A stretch of DNA of 44,846 bases from Mycobacterium gastri (GCF_002102175.1 NZ_LQOX01000133.1:1-44846), one strand, 5' to 3'. Shown: positions 33,553-42,177, counted from the first letter of the stretch. Notes: generated by a model from the letters alone, not told the origin. Made by a program: numbers and translations.

Positions 33553-33831
33553 TTATTGCCCCGGCCGGAACGGCCGGAAGCTGCCGTCGAGAACCTCGCG
33601 GTGGCCGATCGTGCGCCCGGTGACCACCGCCGGATCGACCACCGCCAATTCCACTGCCGCCCTGGCGAATTCATCCGCCGGGGCGGTATCGGTGAATTCG
33701 CGGGCATAGTAGGCCAGCCCCGGGGTGCGGATGGGTTTCGACGGCGCCAGCGCGTTGACCGCGATGGCACGGCCCAATCCGCGGCTGGCGCCGGTGACGA
33801 CCGCGCTGCGCCCGGCCAGCCGCCGCGTCAC
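33553..33831 (-). pseudogene. Short-chain dehydrogenase remnant with large in-frame internal deletion
   Basis: The 92-residue frame begins with the SDR cofactor motif V-V-T-G-A-S-R-G-L-G-R-A-I-A (residues 11-24). It then continues directly with V-N-A-L-A-P-S-K-P-I-R-T-P-G, which in full-length SDRs follows the active site about 140-160 residues later. The N-A-G strand, catalytic Ser and Y-x-x-x-K are all missing, so it cannot be an active SDR. The junction is in frame and the C-terminal part looks intact. The GTG at 33831 overlaps the TetR stop (GTGA), so the gene was part of a TetR-SDR unit. It could still make a small protein. Confidence 0.75.
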
Positions 33832-34430
33832 CGGGTCACCCCGTGCACCAGGATCGCGGCGGTCTGATCCACCCACGTGTCGTCGAGCTTTTCGTCCGGG
33901 CGCAGCAGCATCCGCAGCATCGTGGCTCCCCCGATCAATTCGATCAACCGGTCCGGGTCGACGTCGGGATGCGCCTCACCGCGATCGACAGCCTCCCGCA
34001 ACCGCGACCGCACGGCGACGAACAGGTCGGTGAAGCGCGACATCACCCGGGCGTTGAGCTCTGCATCGGCGGTCATATCGGCCACCAGACCGGGCAACGC
34101 GGCCCGTACCACCGGGGTGGTGAACACGTCGCGAGTGGCGGCGAGCATCATCGCGATGTCGGCGGCGATATCGCCGGCCGGAGCTTCCAATGCCGTGGGG
34201 GCCGCCGGGAATGCTGCCTCGTGGACCAGCTCGGCCTTACTCGACCAGCGCCGGTACAATGCCGATTTGGTGGTCCCGGCACGTTCGGCGACAGCGGCCA
34301 GGCTCAGGTTCGAATAACCGATCTGCACAAGCAGTTCCGCGGTGGCCGCCAAGATCGCCGAATCGATGCGCGGGTCGCGGGGCCGCCCGGCGCCCGGGGC
34401 CTTGTCAAGGGAGGACGGGTCTGCTTTCAT
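33828..34430 (-). CDS. TetR family transcriptional regulator (Rv3167c-like)
   Basis: The 200-residue regulator has an N-terminal helix-turn-helix domain (A-E-R-A-G-T-T-K-S-A-L-Y-R-R-W near residues 45-60) and a C-terminal ligand domain of the TetR_C type. I chose the ATG at 34430 because it opens just before the G-R-P-R-D-P-R-I-D segment; the frame to 34658 runs into the divergent gene. It is divergent from the Rv3168/Rv3169-like genes with 43 bp between starts, so it probably represses them and itself. The stop overlaps the SDR remnant. Positional match to Rv3167c. Confidence 0.9.
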   Translation of the reverse strand: MKADPSSLDKAPGAGRPRDPRIDSAILAATAELLVQIGYSNLSLAAVAERAGTTKSALYRRWSSKAELVHEAAFPAAPTALEAPAGDIAADIAMMLAATRDVFTTPVVRAALPGLVADMTADAELNARVMSRFTDLFVAVRSRLREAVDRGEAHPDVDPDRLIELIGGATMLRMLLRPDEKLDDTWVDQTAAILVHGVTR

Positions 34431-34473
34431 AACGCTACCTACCGTATCGTAATTACCGCGGGAAGGAAGACCT
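34431..34473. promoter_or_regulatory. Divergent promoter/operator between TetR and phosphotransferase genes
   Basis: This 43-bp gap is AT-richer than its surroundings. It contains an 8-bp palindrome GTAATTAC at 34449-34456, and TACCG occurs twice nearby. A TetR operator here is expected from the arrangement. GGAAGGAAG at its right end is the ribosome site for the plus-strand gene. No single long palindrome stands out. Confidence 0.45.
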
Positions 34474-35610
34474 GTGGCCAACGAACCGGCGATCGGGGAC
34501 ATCGACCGCCTGCAGCGCTCGAGTCGTGACGTCACCACCCTGCCGGCGGTGATGTCGCGATGGCTGTCGACGGTGTTGCCCGGCGGCGCCGCACCCGAGG
34601 TGAACGTGGAAAGCGGCGTGGACTCCACGGGCATGTCGTCGGAAACCATCATCGTCACCGCTCGCTGGCATCAGGACGGCCAACCCATCGAGCAGAAACT
34701 GGTAGTCCGGGTGGCGCCCGCCGCCACGGATGTGCCGGTGTTCCCCACCTATCGACTCGACCACCAATTCGAGGTGATCCGGCGAGTCGGCGAGCTGACC
34801 GATGTCCCGGTCCCCAACGTGCGCTGGATCGAACCCACCGGGGACGTGCTCGGAACCCCGTTCTTCCTCATGGATTACGTCGACGGCGTGGTGCCGCCCG
34901 ACGTCATGCCCTACACCTTCGGCGACAACTGGTTCGCCGATGCCTCGGCCGAACGTCAGCGTGAACTACAGGACGCCACGGTCGCGGTGCTGGCCACGCT
35001 GCATTCGATTCCCGACGCCGAGAGCACATTTGGATTTCTGGCCAAGGACTTTGCCGGTGATACCGCGCTGCGCCGGCATTTCAACTGGGTTCGCGCCTGG
35101 TACGACTTCGCGGTACCCGACATCGGCCGATCTCCGTTGCTGGAGCGGACGTTCGACTGGCTCGACGACAACTGGCCGCACGAAGCGGCCGCGCGCCGAC
35201 CGGTGCTGCTATGGGGGGACGCCCGGGTGGGCAACGTCATGTACCGCGACTTTCGGCCGGTGGCGGTGCTGGACTGGGAAATGGTCACGCTGGGCCCTCG
35301 CGAACTCGACGTCGCGTGGATGATCTATGCGCACATGGTCTTTCAAGGGCTGGCCGCCCTGGCGACGCTGCCGGGGCTGCCCGAAGTGATGCGCGAAGAC
35401 GACGTCCGGGCCACTTATGAGCGGCTTACCGGCGCCGAACTTGGCGACCTGCATTGGTTTTACGTGTATTCCGGTGTCATGTGGGCATGCGTGTTCATGC
35501 GTACCGGCGCGCGCCGCATTCACTTCGGCGAGATCGACAGACCTGACGACGTCGAATCGCTGTTCTACCACGCCGTTTTGATGAAGCGCCTTATCGGAGA
35601 GGACGACTGA
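34474..35610 (+). CDS. Phosphotransferase family protein (Rv3168-like, APH fold)
   Basis: The 378-residue protein has the aminoglycoside-phosphotransferase/kinase-like fold. The likely nucleotide-binding lysine is K75 (Q-K-L-V-V-R-V). The catalytic loop is L-L-W-G-D-A-R-V-G-N-V with D249 and N254, where Trp replaces the usual His. The metal-binding aspartate is D267 (V-L-D-W-E-M). GTG start with GGAAGGAAG upstream. The homologue Rv3168 has a solved structure, as I recall, but its natural substrate is not established; acyl-CoA-dehydrogenase-associated relatives are common. The stop overlaps the next gene's ATG (TGATG). Divergent from a TetR gene. Confidence 0.9.
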   Translation: MANEPAIGDIDRLQRSSRDVTTLPAVMSRWLSTVLPGGAAPEVNVESGVDSTGMSSETIIVTARWHQDGQPIEQKLVVRVAPAATDVPVFPTYRLDHQFEVIRRVGELTDVPVPNVRWIEPTGDVLGTPFFLMDYVDGVVPPDVMPYTFGDNWFADASAERQRELQDATVAVLATLHSIPDAESTFGFLAKDFAGDTALRRHFNWVRAWYDFAVPDIGRSPLLERTFDWLDDNWPHEAAARRPVLLWGDARVGNVMYRDFRPVAVLDWEMVTLGPRELDVAWMIYAHMVFQGLAALATLPGLPEVMREDDVRATYERLTGAELGDLHWFYVYSGVMWACVFMRTGARRIHFGEIDRPDDVESLFYHAVLMKRLIGEDD

Positions 35611-36725
35611 TGATCGGGCCACTCGACGAATATCCGGTACACCAACTTCCCCAGCCGATCGCCTGGCCGGGTTCCTCCGACCGCAACTTCTACGACCGCT
35701 CCTACTTCAACGCCCACGACCGCACCGGAAACATCTTTGTGATCAGCGGTATCGGCTACTACCCCAACCTGGGAGTAAAGGACGCATTCCTGCTCATCAG
35801 GCGCGGTAACACCCAAACGGCGGTACATCTTTCCGACGCTATCGACCAGAACCGGCTGCGCCAGCACGTCAACGGCTATCGCATCGAGGTCATCGAGCCG
35901 CTGCGAAGGCTGCGCCTTGTCCTCGACGAAACCGAAGGCATCGCAGCCGATCTCACCTGGGAGGGGTTGTTCGACGTCGTCCGGGAACAGCCGCACGTGC
36001 TGCGGTCCGGCAACCGGGTGACGCTGAATGCACAACGGTTCGCCCAGCTGGGCAGCTGGAGCGGCCGGATAGCGATCGACGGCGAAGAGATCGCGGTGGA
36101 TCCCGCCACCTGGATCGGCAGCCGCGACCGGTCCTGGGGCATCCGGCCGATCGGTGAGCCCGAACCGGCCGGCCGGCCCGCCGATCCGCCGTTCGAGGGC
36201 ATGTGGTGGCTGTACCTGCCGATGGCGTTCGACGATTTCGCGGTCGTGCTGATCATTCAGGAGGAGCCGAACGGATTCCGCTCCCTCAACGACTGCACCC
36301 GGGTGTGGCGCGACGGCCGCGTCGAGCAGCTGGGCTGGCCGCGGGTGACAATCCACTACCGCTCCGGCACCCGGATCCCCACCGGGGCGACCATCGATGC
36401 GACGGCACCCGATGGCACCCTGGTGCATTTCGACGTGGAGTCCAAGCTGCCGGTGCCCATCCACGTGGGCGGCGGCTACGGCGGTGACTCGGATTGGCTG
36501 CACGGTATGTGGAAGGGCGAGAAATTCGTCGAGCGGCTGACCTACGACATGACCGATCCGGCGATCGTCACGCGGTCCGGCTTCGGCGTCATCGACCACG
36601 TTGGCCACGCGCTGTGCCGCGACGGCGACGCGGAACCGGTGGAGGGCTGGGGCCTGTACGAGCACGGCGCGCTGGGACGCCACGACCCGTCGGGATTCGC
36701 CGACTGGCTCACGGTTGCGCCCTGA
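35610..36725 (+). CDS. Conserved hypothetical protein (Rv3169-like)
   Basis: The 371-residue protein is of the same length and position as Rv3169 (about 374). It has no signal peptide or membrane helix. Features include F-Y-D-R-S-Y-F-N-A-H-D near residues 27-37 and a second half with many beta-strand-like segments (W-W-L-Y-L-P-M, V-H-F-D-V-E-S-K), resembling the AttH/CrtC-like lipocalin-fold hydratase group. That assignment is tentative. ATG overlaps the phosphotransferase stop, so the two are co-translated. Possibly a lipid or hydrophobic-substrate enzyme acting with the phosphotransferase. Confidence 0.83.
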   Translation: MIGPLDEYPVHQLPQPIAWPGSSDRNFYDRSYFNAHDRTGNIFVISGIGYYPNLGVKDAFLLIRRGNTQTAVHLSDAIDQNRLRQHVNGYRIEVIEPLRRLRLVLDETEGIAADLTWEGLFDVVREQPHVLRSGNRVTLNAQRFAQLGSWSGRIAIDGEEIAVDPATWIGSRDRSWGIRPIGEPEPAGRPADPPFEGMWWLYLPMAFDDFAVVLIIQEEPNGFRSLNDCTRVWRDGRVEQLGWPRVTIHYRSGTRIPTGATIDATAPDGTLVHFDVESKLPVPIHVGGGYGGDSDWLHGMWKGEKFVERLTYDMTDPAIVTRSGFGVIDHVGHALCRDGDAEPVEGWGLYEHGALGRHDPSGFADWLTVAP

Positions 36726-37182
36726 GCCCGCCGTGAACGGGGCGCCGGCCACCGCACCTCGACGTCAATGCCCCGAGCTACGGTCAACTGCCCCAAGAAC
36801 AGTGCCGATGCCGTTGGGGCCTCAAGGGTAGTCGCCCGCATCGGGGATGTTGGTAGTGCCCGGTCGGGTGGCCACAAATCCATTGCGCGCGTAGGTTTGT
36901 CGCGCAAAGGCGGGCAAATCGTGCGCCGGCTCGGCCACAGACCCACCCGAAAGACTGAGTGCCGCAGCCACCACTCCGCTGAGCGCGACAACCAGACCTG
37001 AGTTCAAAGCCGTCGTCCCCAGAGATCCGCCAAGGTCCACGAGGTGATCCACGAAAACAGGTGACGGTCGTAGGTCACCAAAGTTCAACCCCCGATGCCG
37101 GATTCCGGCTTCGATGATCGCGGGCAGGTCGGCAATAGAGATTTTTCCGACGGATCCGCCGAAATGCGGTTGACTGTAGGAC
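36726..37182. other. Intergenic region with a weak minus-strand ORF
   Basis: A frame on the minus strand (36822-37217, 131 codons) crosses this gap and the first codons of aofH. It reads like protein in part (F-V-D-H-L-V-D-L-G-G-S-L-G and a hydrophobic S-G-V-V-A-A-A-L-S-L-S stretch), but its third-position GC looks lower than in the neighbouring genes and I recognise no family. It may be a remnant of a lost gene. No RNA gene or clear promoter is seen. Confidence 0.3.
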
Positions 37183-38529
37183 GTGACAAACCCACGCTGG
37201 ATTGTCGACGTGGTCATAGTGGGTGCCGGCTTCGCCGGACTGGCGGCAGCCCGCGACCTAGCCGGAGAAGGTCATGACGTGCTGGTACTCGAGGGCCGCG
37301 ACCGCGTGGGCGGCCGTTCCCTCACCGGCAACGTCGCGGGATTACCGGCGGATATGGGCGGCACGTTCGTCGGCCCCACTCAAGACGAGGTCCTGGCCCT
37401 GGCCGACGAGCTGGGAGTTCCGACCATCCCGACCTACCACGACGGCAAGAACCTGATCCATTGGCGGGGCGCGGTGCGCCCGTACAGCGGCACGATCCCA
37501 AGGCTGTCGCTGGCCGCACTGCTCGACATCGCGCGGTTGCGCTGGCAATTCGAGCGGCTGGCCCGCGCCGTGCCGATATCGGCGCCATGGGACGCGCCGC
37601 GAGCGCGCCAACTTGACGGCATGTCACTGCGTCAGTGGTTGCGCGCGGTGCGCGCCACCGCGTCATCACACGACCTGATGGCCATCATGGCGCGGGTGAC
37701 CTGGGGTTGCGAACCCGAAGACGTGTCCATGCTGCACGCCACCCGCTATGTGCGCGCGGCCGGCGGTTTGGACCGGCTGCTCGACGTCGAAAACGGCGCC
37801 CAGCAGGATCGGTTCGCGGGCGGCACCCAGCAGATCGCCGACCTGGCGGCGGCTGAGCTGGGAAGCCGGGTGGTGCTGGATGCGCCGGTGCGTCGCATCG
37901 ACCGCCACGGTGCCGGTGTGACAGTCACCTCGGATCAGGGACAGGCCGAGGCCGGGTTCGTCATCGTGGCGATCCCGCCCGCACACCGTGCGGCCATCGA
38001 GTTCAATCCCCCGCTGCCGCCGGAATACCTGGAACTCGCCCGGCATTGGCCGCAGGGCCGGTTGAGCAAGGCCTATGCCGCGTATTCGACGCCGTTCTGG
38101 CGCGCCAACGGATTCTCCGGCCAGGCCTTGTCGGACGACGGCCCGGTGTTCATCACCTTCGATGTCAGCCCACATGACGACGGGCCGGGCATCCTCATGG
38201 GTTTCGTCGATGCCCGCGCATTCGACTCGTTGCCCACCGAACAGCGCCGCCGCGACACGCTGCGGTGTTTCGCCTCACTGTTCGGCGACCAAGCGCTCAA
38301 ACCCCTCGACTACGCCGATTACCGTTGGGGCAGCGAGCAATTCGCGCCGGGCGGTCCCACCGCCGCGGTACCGCCCGGTTCCTGGACCAAATACGGGCGG
38401 TTGCTGCGTGAACCGGTCGGGCCGATTCACTGGGCCGGCACGGAAACCGCGGATGAATGGACCGGCTACTTGGAGGGCGCCGTCAGGTCCGGTCGACGGG
38501 CGGCCACCGAAATCTCCGCACTGCTATGA
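37183..38529 (+). CDS. aofH: Flavin-containing monoamine oxidase
   Basis: The 448-residue FAD enzyme matches Rv3170 in length and sequence as I recall it. The dinucleotide-binding motif V-G-A-G-F-A-G-L is at residues 13-20, E37 closes strand 2, and G-R-D-R-V-G-G-R follows at 38-45. The C-terminal FAD motif is G-P-I-H-W-A-G-T-E-T-A near 412-423. It would oxidatively deaminate primary or other amines, releasing aldehyde, ammonia and hydrogen peroxide. No export signal. GTG start at 37183. Its end overlaps the convergent hydrolase gene by 6 bases. Confidence 0.95.
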   Translation: MTNPRWIVDVVIVGAGFAGLAAARDLAGEGHDVLVLEGRDRVGGRSLTGNVAGLPADMGGTFVGPTQDEVLALADELGVPTIPTYHDGKNLIHWRGAVRPYSGTIPRLSLAALLDIARLRWQFERLARAVPISAPWDAPRARQLDGMSLRQWLRAVRATASSHDLMAIMARVTWGCEPEDVSMLHATRYVRAAGGLDRLLDVENGAQQDRFAGGTQQIADLAAAELGSRVVLDAPVRRIDRHGAGVTVTSDQGQAEAGFVIVAIPPAHRAAIEFNPPLPPEYLELARHWPQGRLSKAYAAYSTPFWRANGFSGQALSDDGPVFITFDVSPHDDGPGILMGFVDARAFDSLPTEQRRRDTLRCFASLFGDQALKPLDYADYRWGSEQFAPGGPTAAVPPGSWTKYGRLLREPVGPIHWAGTETADEWTGYLEGAVRSGRRAATEISALL

Positions 38530-39486
38530 GCTGATCCGCCGGACCGCGGAATGCCGCGTGACCGATTCGGCCAGGATACGCAAATGGCGGTTCACCTCGT
38601 GGTGCTGTTCCAGCATCGAGCAGTGGCCGCCCGGCAACTCGACGAGATCGAAGACATTGGGTGCGACACTGGCGATCTTGCGGGACTGACTGATCGGTGT
38701 CAGCCGATCGTGCCTGCTGCCGATCACCAGCGTCGGCACCGTCAAGCCGTCGAGGTTGATATGCCGAGGCCCCAGTTCGTCTACGAGCATCCGCGCACAG
38801 CCGCCGCGCCCCGCCGGTGACGTCTGCGCGAAAAGCTCGTAGACCAGCCGCGCGGTGCTCGGGTGGGCATCGGCCCCCACCGCCATCATTGCGACCAGAA
38901 GCTGGGTCGGTATCCGGACCACGCCGGGAACCCGAAATCCCCCGAACACGTTGATCAAGCCGCGGCCCGCCAGCACTCGCGCCGCCGACAATTCCCGTGG
39001 CACCGACAGCAACTTCACTCTGCTCAGCAGGTCGCCGGTGGTCGTGTTGATCAAGGCGACCGCGTCGGCGCGCCGGAGTACCTTGTGGCGATAGCGTTCC
39101 GACCAGGCCGAGATGGTGATCCCGCCCATCGAATGTCCGGCGATCAGCGCCCGCTCGTGCGGGGCCAGCGTCGCGTCCAACACCGAATCCAGGTCGGAGG
39201 CAAGGTGTTTGAGGGTGTAGCTGCCGCGACGAGGGATGCCACTGTGCCCGTGTCCGCGGTGGTCGAAAGCGATCACCCGATAGTCGTTGGCCAGGTCGGC
39301 GATCTGATATGCCCACACCCGGATGGAGCAGACGAAGCCATGCGTCAAAACGATCGGGTAGCCGTCCGGCGGCCCGAACACCTGGGTGTGCAGCGGAGTC
39401 CCGTCGGCCGCGCGAACGGTCAAACTGCGACTGGGCGGCAACGCGTCGGGCAACTCGTTCGGCACATCGCCGCGGGTGGACTTCAT
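38524..39486 (-). CDS. Alpha/beta hydrolase (Rv3171c/Hpx-like)
   Basis: The 320-residue protein shows the nucleophile elbow G-H-S-M-G (S119), an oxyanion L-T-H-G at 47-50, D260 (S-R-H-D-R-L-T-P) and H288 (G-G-H-C). The triad is complete. Annotated in M. tuberculosis as a non-haem haloperoxidase, but a general hydrolase or esterase is equally likely from sequence. ATG at 39486; the conserved domain begins near residue 20. Convergent overlap with aofH. It is divergent from the second amine oxidase across 160 bp holding candidate operators. Confidence 0.9.
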   Translation of the reverse strand: MKSTRGDVPNELPDALPPSRSLTVRAADGTPLHTQVFGPPDGYPIVLTHGFVCSIRVWAYQIADLANDYRVIAFDHRGHGHSGIPRRGSYTLKHLASDLDSVLDATLAPHERALIAGHSMGGITISAWSERYRHKVLRRADAVALINTTTGDLLSRVKLLSVPRELSAARVLAGRGLINVFGGFRVPGVVRIPTQLLVAMMAVGADAHPSTARLVYELFAQTSPAGRGGCARMLVDELGPRHINLDGLTVPTLVIGSRHDRLTPISQSRKIASVAPNVFDLVELPGGHCSMLEQHHEVNRHLRILAESVTRHSAVRRISS

Positions 39487-39540
39487 CGCCGCTCCCCCTT
39501 CGAACGCGGCTTCGTCGCCGCCCTCCGGATGGCGCCGAGT

Positions 39541-39570
39541 TTACCTGACGGTAATGTGGGACCGGTCACA
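39541..39570. promoter_or_regulatory. Inverted repeat and Crp-like site between divergent hydrolase and amine oxidase genes
   Basis: TTACC-TGAC-GGTAA at 39541-39554 is a perfect inverted repeat of the kind bound by TetR-family repressors. Immediately beside it, TGTGG-N6-TCACA at 39555-39570 matches the mycobacterial Crp consensus TGTGA-N6-TCACA with one mismatch. Both lie in the 160-bp divergent gap (39487-39646) and could control either gene. Confidence 0.5.
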
Positions 39571-39646
39571 TTTGCGCGAAAACGATCTGGTAACGACGCT
39601 GCGCAGCCGACATTTCGGGATTGGGCGGGTGTGAGACCCTGACTGC

Positions 39647-41002
39647 GTGTCCCAGATGTCCCGCCGGGGGTTCCTGGCGGCAACGGCGGGTTTGACCTGC
39701 GCCGTCGGTACCGGCGCGACGGCCGGGTGCGCCAAGACAGCACCTCCGGACAACAAGGCGGTCCTGGTCATCGGCGCCGGCATGGCGGGTTTGGCGGCCG
39801 CGCGCAGTCTTGCCGACGCGGGTTGGCCGGTACGGGTGATCGAAGCCCGCAATCGGATTGGCGGCCGGGTGAATACCACCCGCGACTGGGGTCTGCCGCT
39901 GGAAATGGGCGCCTCGTGGATTCACGGCACGACGAACAATCCGCTGGTGGAGTTGGCGCGCAAAGTACAGGCGCAACTCGCCCCGACCGACTACAACCAG
40001 GCGGCGAAACTGGTGTTCGATCCTCGCCTACAGCCGATCGACTACCACGAGGCGACCTGGCGCGCGCTCGTGGCCCAGGCACGTGACGAGGTCAACGGCG
40101 GGAGTCTGGGCGCCGCCGTCAATGCCCAGGCCGAGCGCGACGAGTTGTCCGACAACGAGCGCGCCCAGTTGACCTACTACGTCAACACCGAAATCGAAGA
40201 CGAGTACGCCGCGGACGCAGACCAGCTCTCCGCCACGACGTTCGACCAGGGCACGTATACCGGCGGGCCACAGGTGGTCATCACCAGCGGATACGATGCC
40301 GTGCCGCGCTCGCTGGCCGACGGCCTTCCTGTCGTCCTCAATACCGCGGTCACAGCTGTAGTGCGACAAGGCAATTCGGTGATCGTGCGAGCCGGTGACC
40401 GGTCCTTCGAAGGGCCCGCCGCCATCCTCACCGTTCCGCTCGGCGTGCTGCAGGCCGGGGCGATAACCTTCGATCCGCCGCTTCCGGACGGACACGCACA
40501 CTCGTTGCGGGCGTTGGGATTTGGAGTGCTGTCCAAGAGCTACTTCCGCTTCGCGCAGCGGACCTGGGACCTGGAAAACGCGTTTTACCAATTCCTGGGC
40601 TCCGACGGCGGCATGTGGGCACAATGGCTGACGTTGCCGGCCGCCGCCGGGCCGATCGTGTTGGCTTTCAACGCCGGTCGCCGCGGCCGGTACGTGGAGT
40701 CAACCGCACCCGGTGAGTTGATGGCCGGCGCGCTGCCCATCGCCCGGCAGTTGTTCGGCAACGACGTCGCGCTCGTCGACGTCAAATCGTCGAGCTGGAC
40801 CGTCGATCCCTATGCCCTTGGCTCGTACTCGTTCCATGCGCCGGGTTCCGGTCTCGACGATCGCCGCCGGTTGCAGGAACCGATCGGTGATCGGCTCTAC
40901 CTCGCCGGCGAGGCCGTCGGCGAGGACAATCCCGCCACCGTGCACGGCGCCTTGCTCAGCGGCCGACACGCCGCGGCCGAATTGATGCACCGCCTGCAAT
41001 GA
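39647..41002 (+). CDS. Tat-exported FAD amine oxidase (polyamine oxidase-like), possible lipoprotein
   Basis: The 451-residue protein begins with a twin-arginine signal: R6-R7-G-F-L followed by a hydrophobic run and T-A-G-C (C28), which may be a lipobox with Thr at -3. The FAD motif V-I-G-A-G-M-A-G-L is at 41-49, with E67 and R-N-R-I-G-G-R following. The substrate-domain M-G-A-S-W-I-H-G and C-terminal Y-L-A-G-E-A motifs fit polyamine/lysine-specific oxidases. It would act outside the membrane as a folded flavoprotein. GTG at 39647 or ATG at 39656 could be the start; both keep the signal. Sequence differs clearly from aofH nearby. Confidence 0.9.
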   Translation: MSQMSRRGFLAATAGLTCAVGTGATAGCAKTAPPDNKAVLVIGAGMAGLAAARSLADAGWPVRVIEARNRIGGRVNTTRDWGLPLEMGASWIHGTTNNPLVELARKVQAQLAPTDYNQAAKLVFDPRLQPIDYHEATWRALVAQARDEVNGGSLGAAVNAQAERDELSDNERAQLTYYVNTEIEDEYAADADQLSATTFDQGTYTGGPQVVITSGYDAVPRSLADGLPVVLNTAVTAVVRQGNSVIVRAGDRSFEGPAAILTVPLGVLQAGAITFDPPLPDGHAHSLRALGFGVLSKSYFRFAQRTWDLENAFYQFLGSDGGMWAQWLTLPAAAGPIVLAFNAGRRGRYVESTAPGELMAGALPIARQLFGNDVALVDVKSSSWTVDPYALGSYSFHAPGSGLDDRRRLQEPIGDRLYLAGEAVGEDNPATVHGALLSGRHAAAELMHRLQ

Positions 41003-41007
41003 CGTTG

Positions 41008-41020
41008 CCGGCGTGGCCGG
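41008..41020. terminator. Short GC hairpin in convergent gap
   Basis: CCGGC-GTG-GCCGG could fold into a 5-bp stem in the 18-bp gap between the convergent amine oxidase and NTF2-like genes. There is no T-tract, so it is only a possible terminator. Confidence 0.25.
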
Positions 41021-41452
41021 TCAGTAGTCTTGCAGCGCGGCCACGTTGCGCCAACTCGGCCACGTCGTCTCCCAGATCCGATGGATTCGACCGTTGCGGT
41101 AGGCGGCGATGAGCACAACCTCTATTCGGGTCGGCTGCTCGCCGGGGCGAGACGTGGTAATCCACAACCGTCCCGCCACCTTGTCGGCGGCCGCCACCCA
41201 CGCCTGCTCGTCGTACTCGACCGCGTAGCTGATGTCGGTGGCATAGACGTTGCGGTGGCTGTCGCGGAATTCGGCAAAACTCTGACTCAGCCCGTCGGAG
41301 TACATCACAAAGTCAGGGTCGTAGTAGTGCTCGAAGAGATCAGCGTTCTTGGCCACGACCACCCGGTCGAACATCTCGCGAAGCAGCGCCACCGACACCG
41401 GCCGATCGCAGCCGAGTTCGGAAGTGCTACGACTGGCGTCCGCCCGACTCAC
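41021..41452 (-). CDS. SnoaL/NTF2-like fold protein
   Basis: The 143-residue protein fits the NTF2-like superfamily: helix-rich start, then Y-D-P-D-F-V-M-Y-S-D-G near residues 44-54, and later strands I-E-V-V-L-I-A-A-Y-R-N-G-R-I-H-R-I-W-E-T-T-W. Such domains act as small-molecule isomerases, hydrolases or binding modules; nothing here fixes the ligand. The ATG overlaps the stop of the cyclase-like gene (ATGA), so the two are translated together. Confidence 0.8.
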   Translation of the reverse strand: MSRADASRSTSELGCDRPVSVALLREMFDRVVVAKNADLFEHYYDPDFVMYSDGLSQSFAEFRDSHRNVYATDISYAVEYDEQAWVAAADKVAGRLWITTSRPGEQPTRIEVVLIAAYRNGRIHRIWETTWPSWRNVAALQDY

Positions 41453-42177
41453 GCGGGCAGCTCTTGCGCGCCGCGATCAAGGTTGTGGAACTGCGCGCAG
41501 GGCTCTTTTGCCCCCAGCATGAAGGGCAATGCTTTCGCCCCGAACCCCAGCTTCGCCGAGAGCCGGCCGAAGAAGCCGCGTTCCGCCACCACGGGCCGCA
41601 CCTCGGGCGTGGCGAGATCGATATAGTAAGTCGCCGTTTGGCCAATGCCCTCGAAATCGTGGGTCAACGCGATCGAGAGCTTCCGAATCGACTCATCGAG
41701 GCAAGCTGCCACCACGTCGGTCATCAGCACGTACTCCGACACCGGCACCAGGTTCTTCAGCATCCGGTGCACGAGAATGACGTCGAAGCCGGCGAGTTCG
41801 ACCCGGCGCTTGACCTTCTGCTCGGCGACGTCGCCCTCGTGAGCGACAAACTTGAGCGACAAGTTGCCCAGTTGCGAGCAGCTCTGGCAATCGCAGGCGA
41901 TGTCTTTCTTCAGCCTTTCCCGGCGCGCCAGGAAGGCTTGTCGCATGGTCGTTATCCGTTCGCACACAACGACTTTGGGGTTGCCACCGGGAGCCCAGAA
42001 GAACGCGGCATCGCCCTCCAGCTTGGCCAGCTTGAGACCTTTGCCGGCGTCGATCACCGCTTCGAGCAGCTCGGCCACCGTCTGCTGCGCGTGCACCAGG
42101 TGCATGCGGTTCCAACTCATGTAGTGCGTGTATCCGCCGATGTCGGCAATGAGTAGCACGGCGCGCCTAACGGCCAT
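41449..42177 (-). CDS. DUF2652 / nucleotide-cyclase-like protein
   Basis: The 242-residue product begins V-L-L-I-A-D-I-G-G-Y-T-H-Y-M, the metal-site opening of class III cyclase-like folds. It has the second motif K-L-E-G-D-A-A-F-F near residues 52-60. A C-D-C-x-x-C segment near 94-99 may bind metal. It matches the DUF2652 family. The first aspartate (D12) and the later G-D are kept, but the substrate-specifying residues of true adenylate cyclases are not evident, so activity is uncertain. Coupled by ATGA to the NTF2-like gene downstream. Confidence 0.78.
   Translation of the reverse strand: MAVRRAVLLIADIGGYTHYMSWNRMHLVHAQQTVAELLEAVIDAGKGLKLAKLEGDAAFFWAPGGNPKVVVCERITTMRQAFLARRERLKKDIACDCQSCSQLGNLSLKFVAHEGDVAEQKVKRRVELAGFDVILVHRMLKNLVPVSEYVLMTDVVAACLDESIRKLSIALTHDFEGIGQTATYYIDLATPEVRPVVAERGFFGRLSAKLGFGAKALPFMLGAKEPCAQFHNLDRGAQELPA

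Noticed and set aside
36822..37217. 131-codon minus-strand frame as a real gene
   Set aside because: It overlaps the start of aofH, has weaker codon bias than neighbours and no family match that I can see; kept only as a comment on the gap.
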